Shown: positions 1-8,825 of the stretch, one piece after another
Position numbering within the stretch: the stretch's first letter is position 1
Layout: each line of letters begins with the position of its first letter
Assembly: GCA_937943045.1 (NCBI GenBank)
Contig: CALEBN010000058.1
Location: 1-52,617 of the forward strand
DNA: 52,617 bases
From: an uncultured Collinsella sp.
Lineage (GTDB): Bacteria; Actinomycetota; Coriobacteriia; Coriobacteriales; Coriobacteriaceae
Reading direction: 5' to 3'
The notes under the pieces: generated by a model
Told to the model about the DNA's origin: nothing
What the model saw: only the letters and a program-made list of their open reading frames with translations
The model's database searches: none
Position numbers and translations under genes: made by a program

Positions 1-54
1 CTGGTGATCTCCGCCTTGAGAGGGCGGCGTCCTAAACCGCTAGACGAACGGGCC
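1..54 (-). tRNA. tRNA-Glu (CTC anticodon), 5' part; cut by window edge
   Basis: Read on the minus strand from base 54, the sequence gives a 7-nt acceptor 5' strand (GGCCCGT), a D-arm, and a five-pair anticodon stem CCGCC/GGCGG around the loop CTCTCAA. The anticodon CTC lies at bases 18-20 and reads GAG (glutamate). The arrangement matches bacterial tRNA-Glu. The T-arm and acceptor 3' strand lie beyond base 1, so the gene is partial here. A promoter lies just upstream at 89-117. Confidence 0.9.
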
Positions 55-88
55 ACATGACATCTGCACTGCCGTGCTGCGTGGAGAT

Positions 89-117
89 ATATTACGGGAC
101 AAAAAACGCGAGCGCAA
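89..117 (-). promoter_or_regulatory. Promoter for the tRNA-Glu gene
   Basis: On the minus strand a TTGCGC -35 box (112-117) and a TAATAT -10 box (89-94) are separated by exactly 17 bases. Transcription would start near base 82, about 28 bases before the mature tRNA 5' end. The boxes are read directly; the assignment to the tRNA follows from position. Confidence 0.6.
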
Positions 118-184
118 GAAGAAATTCCAAATTGTCCAAATTTTTGTCGGGAGGTTATGGAACACGCAGGTAAACACCATAGCT

Positions 185-296
185 GATGATTTTTCTGGGA
201 CGGGGCTTAAAAAATCATTTTGTATTAAGTTGTAGTCTTAAAGAATCACTCGGTAATCAGAAATGATTTTTTAAGCCCCGTCCCAGAAAAATCATC
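185..296. repeat. Long perfect palindrome with 36-bp arms, overlapping the pcnB stop codon
   Basis: Bases 185-220 are the exact reverse complement of 261-296, with a 40-base spacer. The arms contain a GGGACGGGGC core flanked by AT-rich ends. The right arm includes the TGA stop of pcnB (292-294). It could act as a transcription terminator for pcnB, but the arms are much longer than needed and lack a simple terminal U-tract, so a dispersed repeat element is also possible. Confidence 0.85.
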
Positions 297-1686
297 CTAG
301 GTTGAGGTGGGCCAGGAGGGCTTCGCGCTCGTTGGGAACATTGTCCTCGATCACAGCGTCGAGGGCGGCGTTGAGCAGCTGCCCCAACTCCGGCCCGGGC
401 TTGACGCCAGCGCGGATCAAGTCGCCGCCGTTGATGGCAAGCATCTTGAGCGTATAGGGCTCCCCCGCCTCAAGCAGGTCGTGGGCGAGCGAACGCATCT
501 CCTCGATCGTCTCGACGTAATAGAAACACGAAGGTGCCTTGCCGAGTGTGTCGGCACGCTTAAGGTCCATGAGCTCGTCAATCAGGCGCGGCGTATCGAC
601 ACCCTCGCCCGAAAGCGCGCGCATCATATTGAGCAGGCAGGATCGCTCGGGACGCAGCGGCTTGTCATGGTACTTGATAAGCAGGCACGCGTCGCGAATC
701 AAATCGTGCGAAAGCGCCAGGCGATCCATAATGGCGCGCGCCTTCTTGGCGCCAAGCCCGGGATGACCGTAGAAATGGCCGCTGCCCGCATGGTCAACCG
801 TAAAGCAATCGGGCTTGGAGACGTCATGCAAAAACGCTGCCCACATTAAGCTCGGCGAAGGATCCACGCCATCACACAGTGCCAACTCCCCCGCTACCGT
901 CAACACGCGAGCGATATGCTCGTAGACATTAAAGGCATGGTAGACGCTGCACTGGTCAAAGCCCCTTCCCGCAACAAGCTCGGGCACGGCGGCACAAATA
1001 AGCTCGGGGTAGCGCAGCATCGCGTCTCCCCCGTGGCCGGTCGAAAGAATGCCTTCGAGCTCAATGCCCACGCGCTCGCGTGCCACGGCATCGAGCAGCG
1101 GCGAGCACTCGGCAAGCGCCTGTTTGGTCTTAGGCTCGATCATAAAATCCAGACGGCAGGCAAAACGCACCGCGCGCAGCATGCGAAGCGCGTCCTCGTT
1201 AAAGCGACGCTTAGGATCTCCGACGGCACGGATAAGTTTACGCTCAAGGTCGCCTTGGCCATCGTAGCGGTCGACAAGACCACGATCGGGATGCCAAGCC
1301 ATGGCATTAACGGTAAAGTCACGGCGCGCCAGATCGTCCTCAAGCGAAGCCGCACGCTCCACACTCTGGGGATGGCGGCCATCGGTGTAAAAACCGTCCA
1401 GGCGATACGTCGTGACCTCAATGCGCTCGCCATCGCAAATGGCCGTGATGCCGCCAAATTTAATGCCCGACTCAACCACGGCAATGTCAGCCGACTCGAG
1501 CGCCGCCTTGGACTCCTGCCACAAGCCGCTGCAGCACATATCAACATCGTGGCTGGGGCGCCCCATCAGGGCATCACGCACCCAACCGCCAACATACCAA
1601 GCCTCAAGACCGGCTGCCTCGAGCGCACGCAGGACACGGATGGAGGCATCGGTCGGCTGCGTACCGTTGAGCGAAACATTGCACAT
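292..1686 (-). CDS. cca: CCA tRNA nucleotidyltransferase
   Basis: The product (464 aa) adds or repairs the 3' CCA of tRNAs in the cytoplasm. Seen: a class II nucleotidyltransferase head with GG and RD at residues 33-38 and metal ligands D47 and D49; a second motif RRDFTVNAMA at 121-130; NEDALRMLRAVRFA-type motif at 163-176; and an HD-domain motif (FLHD) near 285-288. Start: an upstream in-frame TTG exists at 1710, but AGGAGG (1695-1700) lies eight bases before the ATG at 1686, so I use that ATG. The HD domain is common in the bacterial CCA/poly(A) polymerase family; a pure poly(A) polymerase is less likely in this lineage. The stop lies inside the palindrome arm at 261-296. Confidence 0.93.
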   Translation of the reverse strand: MCNVSLNGTQPTDASIRVLRALEAAGLEAWYVGGWVRDALMGRPSHDVDMCCSGLWQESKAALESADIAVVESGIKFGGITAICDGERIEVTTYRLDGFYTDGRHPQSVERAASLEDDLARRDFTVNAMAWHPDRGLVDRYDGQGDLERKLIRAVGDPKRRFNEDALRMLRAVRFACRLDFMIEPKTKQALAECSPLLDAVARERVGIELEGILSTGHGGDAMLRYPELICAAVPELVAGRGFDQCSVYHAFNVYEHIARVLTVAGELALCDGVDPSPSLMWAAFLHDVSKPDCFTVDHAGSGHFYGHPGLGAKKARAIMDRLALSHDLIRDACLLIKYHDKPLRPERSCLLNMMRALSGEGVDTPRLIDELMDLKRADTLGKAPSCFYYVETIEEMRSLAHDLLEAGEPYTLKMLAINGGDLIRAGVKPGPELGQLLNAALDAVIEDNVPNEREALLAHLNLG

Positions 1687-1823
1687 AGCTATGGCCTCCT
1701 GCGCCTGCAAACGTTAATCGATGGTTCTCAAGAAGTCTAGCAAGAAACGAGCATGCGCGCACATGCAATCGTATCGTCGATTCGAACGAACGGGACAGTA
1801 AGCGCCACATGCGGCCAGAACGC

Positions 1824-1860
1824 AAAAAAACACCCGCCTCGGAGATCCAAAGCGGGTGTT
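1824..1860 (-). terminator. Rho-independent terminator after the first PfkB-type kinase gene
   Basis: A 9-bp stem (1829-1837 with 1852-1860) is followed on the minus strand by seven Ts. It lies 23 bases past the stop of the gene at 1883-2815 and probably ends the leftward fructose/PTS transcript before pcnB. Confidence 0.85.
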
Positions 1861-1882
1861 CGACAACGACATATCGATGCGG

Positions 1883-2815
1883 CTAGCAGACCTGGCGAAC
1901 CTCAATGTGCTTCTTATATTCGTCCACCTTGGCAAAATCGCCCAGACCGGGGCACTCCACCACGTTGGCGCCGGTGGCCATCGAGAGGCGCAGGGCATCC
2001 TCAACACGCTCGGGAGCGTCGTGCCACACGGACAGGAAGGCGGCAAGTGAGGAGTCGCCGGCGCAGACCGTCGACAGCAGCTTGACCTCAAAGGTGCGAT
2101 TGGCAAACCAGATATGCTCTCCGTTGGAGAAGTACGCGCCAGCGCCACCAAGGGTCAGCAGCACGTTCTTAGCGCCCTTGACATGCAGCTCGGTCATCGC
2201 GCCCTTAACGGACTCGTCGTCGCCACCGCTCACCTTAATGCCAAAGATGTCGAGCAGTTCATCGTCGTTGGGCTTAATGAGCAACGGCTCCATGGCAATG
2301 AGGTCAGCCAGCTGATGGCTCGAGATATCGAGCACGAACTCGGCACCCTTTGCCTTAACACGGCGAAGTACCTCGGCCAGGAAACCCTCGGAGGTGTTGG
2401 GGGGCAGCGAGCCGCTAATGACCAGGCAGGTCATGTCCTCGAGCGAATCAATGAGCTCAAACATCTCCTGCTCGTTGGCAGCATTGATGGCAGCGCCTGC
2501 ATTGACCATGTTGTACTCGGTGTCGGGACCGGCGTTGAGGAAGACATTGACGCGCGTGATACCGTCGGTCCACACGGGCTTGACGGGCACGCCCAGGGCC
2601 TCGGCACCCTTGACGATAAACTCGCCCGAGAAACCGGCAAAAAAGCCCAGGATCGTGGTGTCGACGCCGTAGTGATCGAGGGTGAACGAGACGTTAAGAC
2701 CCTTGCCGTTGGGCGTATAGACCGCGTTGCGCGTGCGGGTGACGGTGTTGGCGGAAAGACCGTCGCAGGCAATGTTGTAGTCAATGGCGGGATTTGCAGT
2801 GAGCGTGTAAATCAT
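1883..2815 (-). CDS. PfkB-family hexose-phosphate kinase, probable 1-phosphofructokinase (copy 1)
   Basis: The protein (310 aa) is a ribokinase/PfkB-fold kinase of the FruK/LacC branch. In this locus it most likely phosphorylates fructose-1-phosphate to fructose-1,6-bisphosphate. Seen: NGKGLNVS at residues 36-43 (sugar-phosphate side), GSLPP at 135-139, KPN at 181-183, and CAGD at 251-254 holding the catalytic Asp. The family norm is GAGD; both copies here have Cys for the first Gly. Start: AAAGGAA precedes the ATG at 2815; the frame stays open upstream without a site. It is the last gene of the leftward PTS group, after its paralogue at 3032-3964. Tagatose-6-phosphate kinase activity is the main alternative. 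Confidence 0.82.
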   Translation of the reverse strand: MIYTLTANPAIDYNIACDGLSANTVTRTRNAVYTPNGKGLNVSFTLDHYGVDTTILGFFAGFSGEFIVKGAEALGVPVKPVWTDGITRVNVFLNAGPDTEYNMVNAGAAINAANEQEMFELIDSLEDMTCLVISGSLPPNTSEGFLAEVLRRVKAKGAEFVLDISSHQLADLIAMEPLLIKPNDDELLDIFGIKVSGGDDESVKGAMTELHVKGAKNVLLTLGGAGAYFSNGEHIWFANRTFEVKLLSTVCAGDSSLAAFLSVWHDAPERVEDALRLSMATGANVVECPGLGDFAKVDEYKKHIEVRQVC

Positions 2816-2973
2816 GTAAGTTCCTTTCACAAGGCAACGTGTTAGTGAAAGTATATTCCACGCTTCGGGAAAAGACCATAGCAACTCGGCGAACGGTGTA
2901 GAACGCGTGCAGGGCGGCGGGATGACGGGCAAAAGAAACAGGGTCCTTGTCCTATCGCTCGCCCACAATATAC

Positions 2974-3006
2974 AAAAATGGCGCCCCAGCGAAAACCGGG
3001 GCGCCA
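2974..3006 (-). terminator. Rho-independent terminator between the two kinase genes
   Basis: A GC-rich 9-bp stem (TGGCGCCCC at 2979-2987, complement at 2998-3006) is followed by five Ts on the minus strand, 25 bases past the stop of copy 2. It would partly or fully separate transcription of the two kinases. The 158-bp gap between it and the copy 1 start could therefore hold a separate promoter. Confidence 0.85.
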
Positions 3007-3031
3007 TACGCGCGAAAATAATGAGTTTCGC

Positions 3032-3964
3032 TTACTTGCGGTCGAGCTTGCGGACGGCAACGCGCTTGCTGTACTCGTCGACGTGACCGAAGTCACCGAT
3101 GCCGACGGACTCGGCAACGTTGGCGCCGGTGGCCATAGCGAGCTTCATGGCCTCCTCGACGTTGTCGCGATCCCTGTACCACTTGTGCAGGAACGCAGCG
3201 AGGGTGCAGTCGCCGGCGCAGACGGAAGAAACCAGCTTGATGTTGAACTCACGCTTGGCGTACCAGATGTCCTCGCCGTTGGAGAAGTAAGCGTCGCCGC
3301 GGCTACCACGGGTGAGCAGCACGTTCTGAACGCCAGCGTCGTGAGCCATCTTCATGGCAACGCGAACCTCGTCGTCGGTGTCGACCGGCACGCCGAAGAT
3401 GGCCTTCATCTCGTGATGGTTCGGCTTGATGAGCAGCGGCTTCTTGTGAGCGAGCTCCTTGAGCTTGTCGGAGGACAGGTCCAGGACGACGTCGGCGCCA
3501 CGGGCCTGAGCGTGCTCCATGACCTGAGCCAGGAAGTCGGGCGTAGCTTTGGGAGGCACGGAGCCGGAGACGATCAGGCACTCGAGATCGCCCGCGGTGT
3601 CCAGGATGTTGTAGAGCTCCTCCTGGTGCTGCGGCGTGATCGGAGCACCCGGGTTCAGAATGCCGTACTCGTGCTGGCCATCGTTGACGTAGGTGTTAAT
3701 GCGCGTGATACCGTCGGTCCAGACCGGGCGGCAGAGGCAACCCAGGTTCATGACCTCCTCGACGATGAACTTGCCCGTGAAGCCGGCGAAGAAGCCGAGC
3801 GCGACGGTGTCGACGCCCATCTTCTTAAAGGCGAAGGACACGTCGAGGCCCTTGCCGTTAGCCGTGTAGCTGGCCGAGCCGGTGCGGACGTTCTCGTCGG
3901 GCTCGAGCGGAGAGCTCGAAACCGTCATGTCGACAGCCGGGTTAGCGGTTAGCGTGTAGAACAT
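3032..3964 (-). CDS. PfkB-family hexose-phosphate kinase, probable 1-phosphofructokinase (copy 2)
   Basis: The protein (310 aa) has the same length and fold as copy 1, and the two align end to end (both begin with a YTLTANPA segment). Motifs: NGKGLDVS at 36-43, GSVPP at 134-138, KPN at 180-182 and CAGD at 249-252. The usual Asn of the GKGxNV motif is Asp here, and copy 1 keeps Asn, so the two may differ in substrate or one may be the weaker enzyme. The gene lies 74 bp after ptsI and is followed by a strong terminator. A recent tandem duplication is unlikely given how far the sequences have diverged. Confidence 0.82.
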   Translation of the reverse strand: MFYTLTANPAVDMTVSSSPLEPDENVRTGSASYTANGKGLDVSFAFKKMGVDTVALGFFAGFTGKFIVEEVMNLGCLCRPVWTDGITRINTYVNDGQHEYGILNPGAPITPQHQEELYNILDTAGDLECLIVSGSVPPKATPDFLAQVMEHAQARGADVVLDLSSDKLKELAHKKPLLIKPNHHEMKAIFGVPVDTDDEVRVAMKMAHDAGVQNVLLTRGSRGDAYFSNGEDIWYAKREFNIKLVSSVCAGDCTLAAFLHKWYRDRDNVEEAMKLAMATGANVAESVGIGDFGHVDEYSKRVAVRKLDRK

Positions 3965-4038
3965 TTACAGTACCCCCTGTATATGTGAGGGCCGCGTGGC
4001 CGGCCCATTCCAACCACGCGGTTACCTCTGATACCAAA

Positions 4039-5742
4039 TTAGCGAGCTGCGGACTCGAGCAGTGCCTTGACCTCGGCGGCGGTGTTGCAGGCGAGCGCCT
4101 TCTCGGCGAGCTCGTCGCACTCGGCCTTGGTCCACTGGCTGATGGTCTTGCGGGCGCGCAGGATCGACGGAGCGCTCATCGAGAACTCCTCCAGGCCCCA
4201 GCTGATCAGCAGCGGCTCGAGCAGCGGATCGGCAGCGGCCTCGCCGCACATACCGACCATGATGCCGGCCTTCACGCCGCTCTCGATGATGTTCTTGAGC
4301 GAGCGGAGCACGGCGGGATAGTACACCTGGTACAGGTTGGAGATGGTGTCGTTGCCACGGTCGGCGCACATGGTGTAGCCGATCAGGTCGTTGGTGCCGA
4401 TGGAGAAGAAGTCGGCGACCTCGGCCAGACGGTCTGCGAGCAGCGAAGCGGCGGGCGTCTCGACCATGATGCCGACCTCGATGTTCTCGTTGAACTTGCG
4501 ACCCTCTTCGGTCAGCTCGGCCTTGCACTGCTCGACGAGCTCCTTGACAGCCAAGACCTCCTCGACGCAGGTGACGAGCGGGATCATGATCTTGACGTCA
4601 CCGAAGGCGCTAGCGCGCAGCAGAGCACGGAGCTGGACCTTGTACTGGTCGGGATTGGCCAAGCAGTAACGCACGGCGCGGAAGCCCATGAAGGGGTTGT
4701 CTTCCTTGACCATATGCAGATACGGAATCTCCTTGTCGCCACCCACATCGAGCGTGCGGATGATGACCGGAGCACCCTTGAGCGCGCTGGCGACCTTACG
4801 GTAGGCGTTGAACTGCTCCTCCTCGGAAGGAAGCTCAGCAGAGTCCATGAACAGGAACTCGGAGCGGAACAGACCGATGGCCTCGGCGTCGTGATCGAGC
4901 GCGTTGGGCACGTCGTCGGGGTTACCGATGTTGCAGGCGATGATCTTCTTGATGCCATCGGCAGTCACGGACGGCTTGCCACGGAAGGCCTCGAGGGCTG
5001 CCTTCTCGGCAGCGAAGGCCTCGGCCTTGGCGGTGTAGGCAGCGAGCGTCTCCTCGTCGGGATCGGCCTCAACGATACCCTTGCCGCCGTCGACGACAAC
5101 GGTCATACCGTTGCGCAGCGCGGTGCAGCTGTTGGAAACCGAAAGGACAGCCGGAATCTCAAGGGCGCGCGCGATGATCGCGGAGTGCGACGTGCGGCCA
5201 CCGGTCTCGGTGACGATACCGGCAACGTGGGCCTTATCGATCGTGGCGGTCATGGACGGCGTGAGGTCGTGCACGACAACGACAGTGTTCTCGGGCAGGA
5301 CGGAGAGGTCGACGACCTCCTTGCCCAGCAGCTCAGCCAGAATACCGGTGCGGATGTCGGCGATGTCGGCCGCACGCAGACGGAACATCTCGTCGTCCAT
5401 GGACAGGAACATGTTCTCGAACATGGTCGAGGTGTCCATGAGCGCCTGCTCGGCGCAGGTACCGCCGTCAATGGCGGCGTTGATGGCGTCGGTCATCCCC
5501 GGGTCCTGAGCCAGGACAATGTGTCCGCTCATGATCTCGGCCTCGGCCTCGCCCACCGTCTCCTTCATGTGGTCGGCCTGAGCCTGGGTCTTCTCGCAGA
5601 AGACCGAAAGAGCGGACTGATAGCGCTCCTTCTCTGCTGCCGAATCAGCAACCTCGTGCGGCTCAAACGTCAAGTCGGGATCGACGGCGACCATGACGGT
5701 GCCGATACCGATGCCCTCGGAAGCGTTGACTCCCTGATACAT
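4039..5742 (-). CDS. ptsI: Phosphoenolpyruvate-protein phosphotransferase, PTS Enzyme I
   Basis: Enzyme I takes phosphate from PEP and passes it to HPr in the cytoplasm, starting the PTS phosphorelay. The protein is about 567 aa, the usual length. Seen: the phosphohistidine motif GGRTSHSAIIAR with the active His at about residue 186; the PEP-binding barrel with GLFRSEFLF and FSIGTNDL motifs. Start: two in-frame ATGs, at 5748 and 5742, follow GGAGAGAGG. I chose 5742 (MYQG) because that matches where the family begins, but 5748 is equally well spaced. The gene lies 133 bp downstream of ptsH in the same direction. Confidence 0.95.
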   Translation of the reverse strand: MYQGVNASEGIGIGTVMVAVDPDLTFEPHEVADSAAEKERYQSALSVFCEKTQAQADHMKETVGEAEAEIMSGHIVLAQDPGMTDAINAAIDGGTCAEQALMDTSTMFENMFLSMDDEMFRLRAADIADIRTGILAELLGKEVVDLSVLPENTVVVVHDLTPSMTATIDKAHVAGIVTETGGRTSHSAIIARALEIPAVLSVSNSCTALRNGMTVVVDGGKGIVEADPDEETLAAYTAKAEAFAAEKAALEAFRGKPSVTADGIKKIIACNIGNPDDVPNALDHDAEAIGLFRSEFLFMDSAELPSEEEQFNAYRKVASALKGAPVIIRTLDVGGDKEIPYLHMVKEDNPFMGFRAVRYCLANPDQYKVQLRALLRASAFGDVKIMIPLVTCVEEVLAVKELVEQCKAELTEEGRKFNENIEVGIMVETPAASLLADRLAEVADFFSIGTNDLIGYTMCADRGNDTISNLYQVYYPAVLRSLKNIIESGVKAGIMVGMCGEAAADPLLEPLLISWGLEEFSMSAPSILRARKTISQWTKAECDELAEKALACNTAAEVKALLESAAR

Positions 5743-5875
5743 TCCCATTCCTCTCTCCGTGTCATGTGATAAAGCGTTTTGCCATATCCATGACAAAAGA
5801 GCGCAGCTACCTTACAACAGGTCACTGCGCCCCCAAATATGAACTTAGTTGTTCAACATGCGACCCGTTTGAGTT

Positions 5876-6139
5876 CTACTCGCCAAGACCGCTCTTGATG
5901 AGCTCGATGGCAGCAGCCAGAGCCTCGGCCTCGTCAGCGCCGTCGCACTTGACCTCGACCTCGGTGCCGCAGGGGATACCAGCAGCCATGAGGGCCATCG
6001 GGGACTTGCCGTTGACCTCCTTCTCGGGGGTAACGACCGTCACGTCACAGGCATACTTGCCCATGGTGGAGGCGAACAGACCAGCCGGACGCATGTGCAG
6101 ACCCTGAGGATTAACGAGGGTAGCCTTCTCAGAAACCAT
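5876..6139 (-). CDS. ptsH: Phosphocarrier protein HPr
   Basis: HPr (87 aa) is the small cytoplasmic phosphocarrier between Enzyme I and the sugar-specific permease. Seen: the active-site His15 in GLHMRPAG, and a Ser at position 46 in the place where Gram-positive HPr is phosphorylated by HPr kinase. The residue after Ser46 is Pro, unlike the usual KSIMG motif, so regulation through Ser46 is uncertain. Start: AAGGAG six bases before the ATG at 6139. It lies between the permease gene (6689-8698) and ptsI. A 549-bp upstream gap holds the palindrome at 6277-6428. Confidence 0.95.
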   Translation of the reverse strand: MVSEKATLVNPQGLHMRPAGLFASTMGKYACDVTVVTPEKEVNGKSPMALMAAGIPCGTEVEVKCDGADEAEALAAAIELIKSGLGE

Positions 6140-6276
6140 AGTTGACTCCTTTTTGTGTTTAACCCCTGTCATACATGTGGCAGGAGTCAGATTCACGACG
6201 TTGTTTATATTAACTCACATCAAACTGTTTTTCATTGTGTTTCGCACGAATTATTGGACGGATGTCGTTGCTGGCC

Positions 6277-6428
6277 GCTTGCTCGCCCACAGAGGGCCGG
6301 GCGCGGCCTGTGAGATTTCCTGCTCTACAGTCCTGCTCGCACGAAGAGCACATTAAGTGCTCTTCGGCTCGTGCGGAACTCGCGATAAATCTCACAGGCC
6401 GCGCCCGGCCCTCTGTGGGCGAGCAAGC
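6277..6428. repeat. 152-bp nested palindrome with perfect 42-bp arms upstream of ptsH
   Basis: Bases 6277-6318 are the exact reverse complement of 6387-6428. The 68-base middle contains a second hairpin, with AGAGCAC pairing to GTGCTCT and CGCACG to CGTGCG. The stretch from 6140 to 6617 has no credible gene; apart from this palindrome and the terminator at 6618-6652, I see nothing else certain in it. It may be a structured RNA leader of ptsH, a dispersed palindromic element, or a bidirectional terminator; the sequence alone does not decide. Confidence 0.85.
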
Positions 6429-6617
6429 TGCGGAAACTCGGTCGGTCCAGAGTAATATCGTGCGAACGGAATTCTGGCTGAATATTTGTCCGCACGGACG
6501 ATCCGATAGACAGGCCGCGCTATCCCCTTCTTCTAACTTGCGGTGATAATATGGATTGAATTTGGGGTTGAATCGTTTAAACAGTCCCTATTTCACCGCA
6601 ACTTGTGGGAAGGGTAG

Positions 6618-6652
6618 AAAAAGGCGGGGACTCCTGGTGGAGTCCCCGCCTT
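6618..6652 (-). terminator. Rho-independent terminator after the fructose permease gene
   Basis: A 14-bp perfect stem (6621-6634 with 6639-6652) with a TGGT loop is followed by five Ts on the minus strand. It lies 36 bases past the permease stop. It shows that the permease and ptsH-ptsI are probably separate transcripts. Confidence 0.9.
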
Positions 6653-6688
6653 ATATACAAGGGGCGATGTTATTCGCGAGATGCGAGA

Positions 6689-8698
6689 TTAGACCAAGCG
6701 GGCGTTGATCGTCTTGGCGATCTCGGCGGCGTCGGTGGAACCCTTGACGGTGGCACGGAAGCCCTCGTCCATAAGCGCCTCGGCGACCTTGGACAGGATC
6801 TTGAGGTGCGTGGTGCCGGCCTGGGCACCGGGAATGAGCAGGGCGATAGCCACGTTGACGGGAGCGCCATCCATGGTGTCCCAACCGGTCACGCCAGAGT
6901 CGTCCTTGACGACGATGACGGCGGCATCGGTAATGGCATCGGACTTGGCATGCGGAATAGCGAAGCCCTCCATCATGCCCGTGGAGCCCTCGGCCTCGCG
7001 GGCCAGGAAGGCATTCATCACGGCATCGGCGTCGTCAGCGACACCGGCCTTGACAGCCTGGTTGGAGACAAAGCTCAGGGCCTCGTCACGAGAAGCGAAG
7101 TTCTCGGCGACAAAAACGTTCTCGACCTTCACGAAATCGGCAGCCTCGGCCTTGGGAGCCTCGACGGCAGCGGCCTTGGGGGCCTCGACCGGCTTAGCGG
7201 GAGCGGCGGGAGCGGCCTTCTGGCTCTTCTCGAAGTCATACTTCTTGAAAGCGACGAACAGGATGCCACCGACCACAGCGCCGATGAGGATCGCGAGGAC
7301 CCACAGCGGACCGTTCTCGACAACGGGCAGGACCAGGAAGCCACCGTGGGGCGCCGGATCGTGAACGTTGAACATAATGGTCAGGATCGAGGCGATGGAG
7401 GAACCGAGCATCATGATGGGCATGACGGGCCAGATGTTCTTGGTCATGAACGGAATGGCGCCCTCGGTGATGTGGGTGCAACCAAGGATGAGGTTGACGA
7501 CACCGGCGTCATGATCCTCCTGGCTGAAGTACTTCTTGCCGACGATGACGGCAAAGGTGGTGATCAGCGGCGGAACGATGCAGGCGGCAGAGACGGCAGC
7601 CATGAAGTTGGTGCCGAAGTTGTAGGTGTCGGTGCCGACACCAGCAGCCAGGGCCTCGGTGAGCATGGCGGTACCGGTGACGTAAGCAGCCTTGTTGACC
7701 GGGCCGCCCATGTCAAAGGCGCACATGCAACCAATAGCAAGACCCAGGACAACAGCGCCAGAGGCAGACAGACCCTTGAGGAAGTCCATCATGGCGGTGT
7801 TGATGGCAGCCATGGGGCCGGAGATGCCGAGCATGACCAGACCGACGATAGCAGTCGAGAACAGCGGGTACAGGAAGATGGCCTTGAGGCCGTCCAGGTT
7901 CTTGGGCAGACCGGCAAAGACCTTCTCGAGCAGCAAGATGACATAACCAGCGAGGAAGCCGCCGACGATGCCGCCGAGGAAGCCGAAGCCCACGCCCGTG
8001 CCGCCAGCATCGATCATGTGTGTATCGGCGTTAACGGGCAGGCCCTGGATGGCGATCATACCGGCAACAAAGCCGGGAACGAGCGCCGGGCGCTTGCCGA
8101 TGGACTCGGCGATGTAGGCGGAAAGCACGGGAACCATGAGGTTCATGGCAATGCCGCCGATGATCTTGAGCATAGCGGCGAAGCTGTTGTAGTCGGCAGC
8201 CGTCGAATCGAAGGACGTGATGCCCCACAGGAACGAAACAGCGGTCAGGACACCACCGGCAACGACGAAGACCAGCATGTGGCTGACGCCGTTCATGAGG
8301 TGCTTATAGATGATGTGGCCGATGGACTCCTTCTCCTCGACCTCATCCTCGACATCGGCAGCAGCCGCAACCGTGTCGTCGCCCTTGGCGGCAAGGGCAC
8401 GATCGATCAGCTTGCCGGCAGCCTCGACGGACAGGGCCTTGGAAACACCAACGGAAACCATGGGCTTACCGGCGAAACGCTCCGCCTGGACATCCTTATC
8501 GGCTGCGACGACGACGGCCTGGGCACCAGCGATCTCACTCTTGGTGAGCTCGTTCTCGACACCGACCTGGCCATGGGTCTCGACCTTAATGGTCAGACCG
8601 CGCTCGGCAGCTGCCTTCTCCAGCGCCTCCTTCGCCATGAAGGTGTGCGCAATGCCGGTCGGGCAACCGGTCGCGGCGATGATGTCAAACTTAGCCAT
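6689..8698 (-). CDS. fruA: Fructose-specific PTS permease, EIIB-EIIC-EIIA fusion
   Basis: The 669-aa membrane protein imports fructose and phosphorylates it at C1. Domain order is IIB (about 1-100, active Cys12 in ATGCPTGIAHTF), IIC (about 130-470, hydrophobic, roughly eight to ten membrane segments), an Ala/Pro-rich linker (about 490-520), and IIA (about 525-669, active His near 583 in AIPHAKSD). Start: AAGGAGG five bases before the ATG at 8698. It is divergent from the RpiR-type regulator at 8972, which most likely controls it. The IIB motif is typical of the fructose family; mannose or mannitol are less likely. Confidence 0.93.
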   Translation of the reverse strand: MAKFDIIAATGCPTGIAHTFMAKEALEKAAAERGLTIKVETHGQVGVENELTKSEIAGAQAVVVAADKDVQAERFAGKPMVSVGVSKALSVEAAGKLIDRALAAKGDDTVAAAADVEDEVEEKESIGHIIYKHLMNGVSHMLVFVVAGGVLTAVSFLWGITSFDSTAADYNSFAAMLKIIGGIAMNLMVPVLSAYIAESIGKRPALVPGFVAGMIAIQGLPVNADTHMIDAGGTGVGFGFLGGIVGGFLAGYVILLLEKVFAGLPKNLDGLKAIFLYPLFSTAIVGLVMLGISGPMAAINTAMMDFLKGLSASGAVVLGLAIGCMCAFDMGGPVNKAAYVTGTAMLTEALAAGVGTDTYNFGTNFMAAVSAACIVPPLITTFAVIVGKKYFSQEDHDAGVVNLILGCTHITEGAIPFMTKNIWPVMPIMMLGSSIASILTIMFNVHDPAPHGGFLVLPVVENGPLWVLAILIGAVVGGILFVAFKKYDFEKSQKAAPAAPAKPVEAPKAAAVEAPKAEAADFVKVENVFVAENFASRDEALSFVSNQAVKAGVADDADAVMNAFLAREAEGSTGMMEGFAIPHAKSDAITDAAVIVVKDDSGVTGWDTMDGAPVNVAIALLIPGAQAGTTHLKILSKVAEALMDEGFRATVKGSTDAAEIAKTINARLV

Positions 8699-8825
8699 GT
8701 GTCCCTCCTTCTTGAGTACAGCGCCCGCGGGCGCTCCCCTACACGCGCTTCGATACGCGTTTTTCCACACCTGAAAGATACCAACCCACCGCTTATATGA
8801 GAAGCAATACAGCTCATTTCTCCGG

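Noticed and set aside
185..296. CRISPR or phage attachment site at the first palindrome
   Set aside because: There are no regularly spaced direct repeats, no cas genes and no integrase; although a tRNA is nearby, no att-like tRNA 3' duplicate is visible.
6605..8800. A 731-codon plus-strand frame opposite the fructose permease gene
   Set aside because: It is the antisense of a well-supported permease; the composition is Asp/Gly/His-rich without motifs and there is no proper start site.
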